From assembly GCA_903907885.1 (NCBI GenBank), contig CAIVPY010000191.1, forward strand, positions 1-8,636: a DNA stretch of 8,636 nucleotides, given 5' to 3'. Position 1 is the stretch's first letter; every line of letters starts with the position of its first letter. The position numbers and the translations under genes are program-made. Positions 6,279 through 8,636 of this stretch are shown piece by piece. Under the pieces are notes generated by a model. That model saw nothing but the letters and a program-made list of their open reading frames with translations, was not told where the DNA came from and searched no databases. The DNA comes from an uncultured Bacteroidota bacterium. Its GTDB lineage: Bacteria > Bacteroidota > Bacteroidia > UKL13-3.

Positions 6279-6547
6279 ATTGTCGCATATTTTTTAAATT
6301 CTGAAACCAACCAATCGCCACATTTTTTGTGCTCAGGCGTTTCAACCACTCGTGGACCAAATGAAACTTGCTTCTCAACAAAATAGAATGCAGAATCCTC
6401 ATTGAATAAAGGGCTCACTTGTTTATATGCCTCAGGCTGCTGTGTTGACGCTGCTGGCTTAGGCTTGGGGTTGTTATTACAAGATGAGATGATTGCAAAG
6501 GCAATGCATGATACAATGGTAAAAACGTTTATTATTTTCGATTTCAT
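6275..6547 (-). CDS. Glutaminyl cyclase, N-terminal fragment with lipoprotein signal
   Basis: This 90-residue frame starts at ATG 6547. A hydrophobic signal (about 7-21) ends in the lipobox IISSC, with Cys23 as the predicted lipidation site, then NNN and a Pro/Lys linker. The protein would be membrane-anchored in the periplasm. The family signature QVSFGPRVVETPEHKKCGDWL (60-80) is the usual start of the cyclase domain in bacterial members. Translation runs out of frame after Ala88 and stops two codons later. On its own the fragment has none of the metal ligands and cannot be an enzyme. Confidence 0.75.
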   Translation of the reverse strand: MKSKIINVFTIVSCIAFAIISSCNNNPKPKPAASTQQPEAYKQVSPLFNEDSAFYFVEKQVSFGPRVVETPEHKKCGDWLVSEFKKYATM

Positions 6548-6560
6548 AACTTTTATATTT

Positions 6561-6600
6561 TTATGGACCCACCCCTAACCCCTCCTAGGAGGGGAATAAT
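6561..6600. repeat. CCTAGG-centred intergenic repeat, copy 1 (perfect 16-bp palindrome)
   Basis: CCCCTCCTAGGAGGGG (6579-6594) is a perfect palindrome embedded in ACCCACCCCTAA...GAATAAT. It sits between cysS and the glutaminyl cyclase. The core CTCCTAGGAGGGGAAT (6582-6597) matches 15 of 16 bases at 8209-8224. Similar CCCCTAACCCCTCC...GGAGGGG intergenic sequences are familiar from other Bacteroidota genomes. No T-run follows the stem on either strand, so it is not a standard terminator. Confidence 0.6.
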
Positions 6601-6665
6601 GAATAGGTAATAGGATATTTATTATTCCTAATTGAATTATTCGAGTAAATAATGATTCGCCCCTA

Positions 6666-8132
6666 TTAACTGTTTACTGAATATGTTGCTCCATCTTTAC
6701 CATCTTTCACTTCAATTCCGATTGATTTTAAATGGTCTCGAATAGCATCACTTGCTGCATAGTCTTTTCTGGCTTTGGCATCACTTCTTTGTTGTAAAAC
6801 TAATTGCATCAAACCATCAATTTTATTGTCATCTGTATTCTTTTCGTCTTTCAATCCTAATACATCAAATACAATTTCATTTGCTAATTTTTCTAGAGCC
6901 AATCTATCATCAACAGAAATACTTTCTTTTCCATCATTGATAAGGTTAATATTCCTAACCATCTCAAACAATTGTGCTAATGCAATGGGTGTATTAAAAT
7001 CATCATTCAAGGCATCATAAATACTCTTTTTCAAATCGGACAATTGAATACTTGAATTGTCTGATGTTTTCAAATTAGGTATTAGTTTAATGGCATTCAT
7101 CAATCGTTGAAAACCCTTCTCTGCCGCTTGTAATGCCTCATTGCTAAAATCAAGAGTACTCCGATAATGAGCTTGTAACATAAAGAATCTAACCGTCATT
7201 GGGCTATATCCTTTATCAAGCAAAGTATGATTACCACTAAACAATTCGTCTGGCAAAAACGAATTACCCAAACTCTTGCTCATTTTCTGACCGTTTACAG
7301 TAAGCATATTTGTATGAATCCAATAACGTGCAGGTGATTTATGGTGACATGCCAAATTTTGAGCTATCTCATTGGTGTGATGTGTTGGTATCAAATCCAT
7401 TCCACCTCCATGTATATCAAACTGCTCTCCAAGGTACTTGCTGCTCATGGCACTACATTCGATATGCCAACCTGGAAAACCCACTCCCCATGGGCTAGGC
7501 CATTTCATCAGATGTTCAGGTTTTGCTTTTATCCAAAGTGCAAAATCCAATCGCCCACGCTTATCATTCTGTCCATCCAAGTCACGCGTATTGTTTAAAA
7601 GTTCTTCAAGATTGCGATTTGACAGTTCGGTATAATTATATTCTTTGGTAAATTTTTCTACATCAAAATAGATTGTACCATTGCTTTCGTAGGCATAGCC
7701 ATTTTCTAAAATCTGTTTGGTCATTTCAATCTGCTCGATGATGTGACCTGTAGCTGTTGGTTCTATGCTTGGCGGCAATGCATTAAACTGTTGCATGATG
7801 GTATGAAAGTCAACCGTATATCGCTGCACAATTTCCATGGGTTCTATCTGTTCCAATTTTGCTTTTTTAGCAATTTTATCTTCTCCTTCGTCAGCATCAC
7901 TTTCAAGGTGACCAGCATCTGTAATGTTTCTCACATACCTTACCTTTAATCCTAGATGCAGGAAATAACGAAACATGATATCGAAGCTTACAAAGGTTCT
8001 TGCATTTCCCAGATGTGCATTACTATAAACAGTTGGACCACATACATACATGCCCACATGTCCTTTGTGAAGAGGTTTAAAAAGTTCGCTCTGTTTTGTT
8101 AAGGTATTGTATATTTTAAGATTCAAGTCCAT
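6666..8132 (-). CDS. cysS: Cysteinyl-tRNA synthetase
   Basis: A class I aminoacyl-tRNA synthetase that charges tRNA-Cys with cysteine in the cytoplasm. The 488 residues are normal for the family. The N-terminal Rossmann core contains MYVCGPTVYSNAHLGNAR (28-45), with zinc ligand Cys31 and the HIGH-equivalent HLGN (40-43). The other expected zinc ligands lie in GWHIECSAM (221-229, Cys226) and THHTNE (250-255). The KMSKS loop is intact (283-287, GQKMSKSLGN). The DALR-type helical domain and the C-terminal tRNA-binding tail follow, including RSDARKxKDYAxSDxIRD-like sequence at about 449-466. All key residues are present. The ATG at 8132 gives the standard N-terminus (LKIYNTLTKQ). Gaps of 127 bp upstream and 118 bp downstream each carry a copy of the same intergenic repeat; co-transcription with the flanking minus-strand genes is possible but not shown. 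Confidence 0.98.
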   Translation of the reverse strand: MDLNLKIYNTLTKQSELFKPLHKGHVGMYVCGPTVYSNAHLGNARTFVSFDIMFRYFLHLGLKVRYVRNITDAGHLESDADEGEDKIAKKAKLEQIEPMEIVQRYTVDFHTIMQQFNALPPSIEPTATGHIIEQIEMTKQILENGYAYESNGTIYFDVEKFTKEYNYTELSNRNLEELLNNTRDLDGQNDKRGRLDFALWIKAKPEHLMKWPSPWGVGFPGWHIECSAMSSKYLGEQFDIHGGGMDLIPTHHTNEIAQNLACHHKSPARYWIHTNMLTVNGQKMSKSLGNSFLPDELFSGNHTLLDKGYSPMTVRFFMLQAHYRSTLDFSNEALQAAEKGFQRLMNAIKLIPNLKTSDNSSIQLSDLKKSIYDALNDDFNTPIALAQLFEMVRNINLINDGKESISVDDRLALEKLANEIVFDVLGLKDEKNTDDNKIDGLMQLVLQQRSDAKARKDYAASDAIRDHLKSIGIEVKDGKDGATYSVNS

Positions 8133-8194
8133 TGCTCTGAAATAGGTTGTAAAAATATAGGTTTTTGGAATAATTATGATGAGGAATTTAATAA

Positions 8195-8226
8195 ACCCGG
8201 CTCAAACACTCCTAGGTGGGGAATGC
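8195..8226. repeat. CCTAGG-centred intergenic repeat, copy 2 (degenerate)
   Basis: CTCCTAGGTGGGGAAT (8209-8224) differs at a single position from 6582-6597, in the same orientation. Its left arm (CAAACACT) has decayed, so only the CCTAGG centre and a few outer pairs remain palindromic. It lies in the 127-bp gap between the deacetylase-like gene and cysS. Confidence 0.45.
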
Positions 8227-8259
8227 ATGTGTTGTTAACTCAAATTAATTCTACTTAGT

Positions 8260-8636
8260 TTAGTCTCCAATGCTAATAGCATCTTCATAAACTGTCCTCC
8301 AGCCTTGCCACTCAGCGTCTTCAATTAATGAGGTATTGTGCCAAATTACAATAAAATTACCTTCTACTTTTTTTACTGCAGATTTTAATTTTCTTAGAAT
8401 TTCTATGGCTTCTGGCACTTGCAGTTTAAGGTAATTTTTTAACGTTACATCCATGGCACAAGAAGAGTGAAGGACAAGATTTGTTTCTTTGTTTTCGGAC
8501 AAATCAAACCAATGTGTGGGCTTACAAGTAGAAGCTCTAAATCCAATATGCGAAGCATAAGCCATTGTATAATCATCTTTCACGCCTTGTTGAATTAGGG
8601 AGTGATAGGTAAAAGGCATTTGCATTTTCAAAAAAT
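8260..8636 (-). CDS. Polysaccharide deacetylase-like protein, C-terminal part (5' end outside window)
   Basis: The frame is open to the right edge, so the start lies beyond the window; about 125 C-terminal residues are visible and it stops at TAA 8262-8260. The sequence fits the C-terminus of the NodB-like polysaccharide deacetylases of Bacteroidota: SHIGFRASTCKPTHWFDL, the usual GFRAGTC-type motif, then a MDVTLKNYL segment, a helix rich in Leu and Lys, and GNFIVIWHNTSL near the end. Family members normally hydrolyse N-acetyl groups of cell-envelope or exopolysaccharides, often with the catalytic Asp/His motifs further N-terminal, which cannot be seen here. GFRASTC has Ser where Gly is more usual. 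The TTG at 8631 and ATG at 8625 are internal, not starts. The assignment rests on remembered family motifs. Confidence 0.65.
   Translation of the reverse strand, partial: FLKMQMPFTYHSLIQQGVKDDYTMAYASHIGFRASTCKPTHWFDLSENKETNLVLHSSCAMDVTLKNYLKLQVPEAIEILRKLKSAVKKVEGNFIVIWHNTSLIEDAEWQGWRTVYEDAISIGD

Larger units (their letters stand above)
5553..6547 (-). pseudogene. Type II glutaminyl-peptide cyclotransferase lipoprotein, split by a one-base frameshift
   Basis: The two minus-strand frames 6547-6275 and 6278-5553 are the N- and C-terminal parts of one M28-fold glutaminyl cyclase, which turns N-terminal Gln of exported proteins into pyroglutamate. The first frame ends ...KKYATM at TGA 6277-6275; the second opens with GTG ATT GAA CAA at 6278. 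Homologues read through as KKYADNVIEQ-like sequence. Adding one G beside 6284 (GCG ACA to GCG GAC) restores exactly Y-A-D-N-V-I-E-Q and a protein of about 331 residues, the usual size. No other damage is visible and all expected active-site residues are intact. The break is therefore recent, a sequencing or assembly error, or bypassed by slippage; a run of six A lies just upstream on the coding strand (6295-6290). Upstream is cysS, with a repeat-bearing gap of 118 bases. Confidence 0.85.

Noticed and set aside
6284..6298. Programmed -1 ribosomal frameshift signal in the glutaminyl cyclase
   Set aside because: The in-frame sequence TTT AAA AAA TAT does not give a canonical X XXY YYZ heptamer, and the best family match at the junction is explained by one missing G. 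Slippage on A6 remains possible but is not the simplest reading.
7310..7635. Overlapping plus-strand frames inside cysS
   Set aside because: They are antisense to a fully conserved essential gene and show no domain-like features.
8152..8159. TATATTTT on the minus strand upstream of cysS as a -7 box
   Set aside because: It lacks the final G and has no TTG at a suitable distance.
1..8636. tRNA, rRNA, CRISPR array, recognisable transposase or defence cluster
   Set aside because: Scanning both strands showed no cloverleaf-like or rRNA sequence, no regularly spaced repeats and no transposase or nuclease motifs.

Overview
The window looks like chromosomal DNA of a low-GC member of the Bacteroidota. 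Four things point there: a Bacteroidetes-style Mfd, an animal-type (type II) glutaminyl cyclase with a lipoprotein signal, a polysaccharide-deacetylase C-terminus of the kind found in this phylum, and intergenic matches to the Bacteroidetes sigma -7 box (TAnnTTTG). Family or genus cannot be set by eye.

Layout. At the left edge (3-179, +) is the 3' end of a short, very Lys/Glu/Arg-rich reading frame of unknown function. It converges on mfd (194-3544, -), the transcription-repair coupling factor. The last nine residues of mfd look unrelated to the family and are encoded by a hairpin, so its 3' end appears truncated or replaced. A gap of about 170 bp holds a likely mfd promoter and a strong intrinsic terminator that points away from mfd. 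Then comes the only complete plus-strand gene, an isopenicillin N synthase-like Fe(II) dioxygenase (3719-4675). Its stop codon abuts that of the first of two small minus-strand paralogues (4676-4924 and 5133-5381). Each is a one-TM protein with a four-cysteine zinc-ribbon-like domain.

Further right, all on the minus strand, are a glutaminyl cyclase split by a single-base frameshift (5553-6547), cysS (6666-8132, cysteinyl-tRNA synthetase), and the C-terminal part of a polysaccharide deacetylase-like protein (8260 to the edge). The gaps on both sides of cysS carry related copies of a CCTAGG-centred intergenic repeat.

Functionally this is mostly a housekeeping neighbourhood: DNA repair, tRNA charging and exported-protein maturation, with one accessory oxygenase. 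No defence system, CRISPR array, tRNA/rRNA gene or recognisable transposase was seen. No gene-free stretch exceeds 300 bases; the longest is 4925-5132. The points most worth checking are the broken glutaminyl cyclase, the abnormal mfd 3' end next to the charged-repeat ORF, and the paired zinc-ribbon membrane microproteins.
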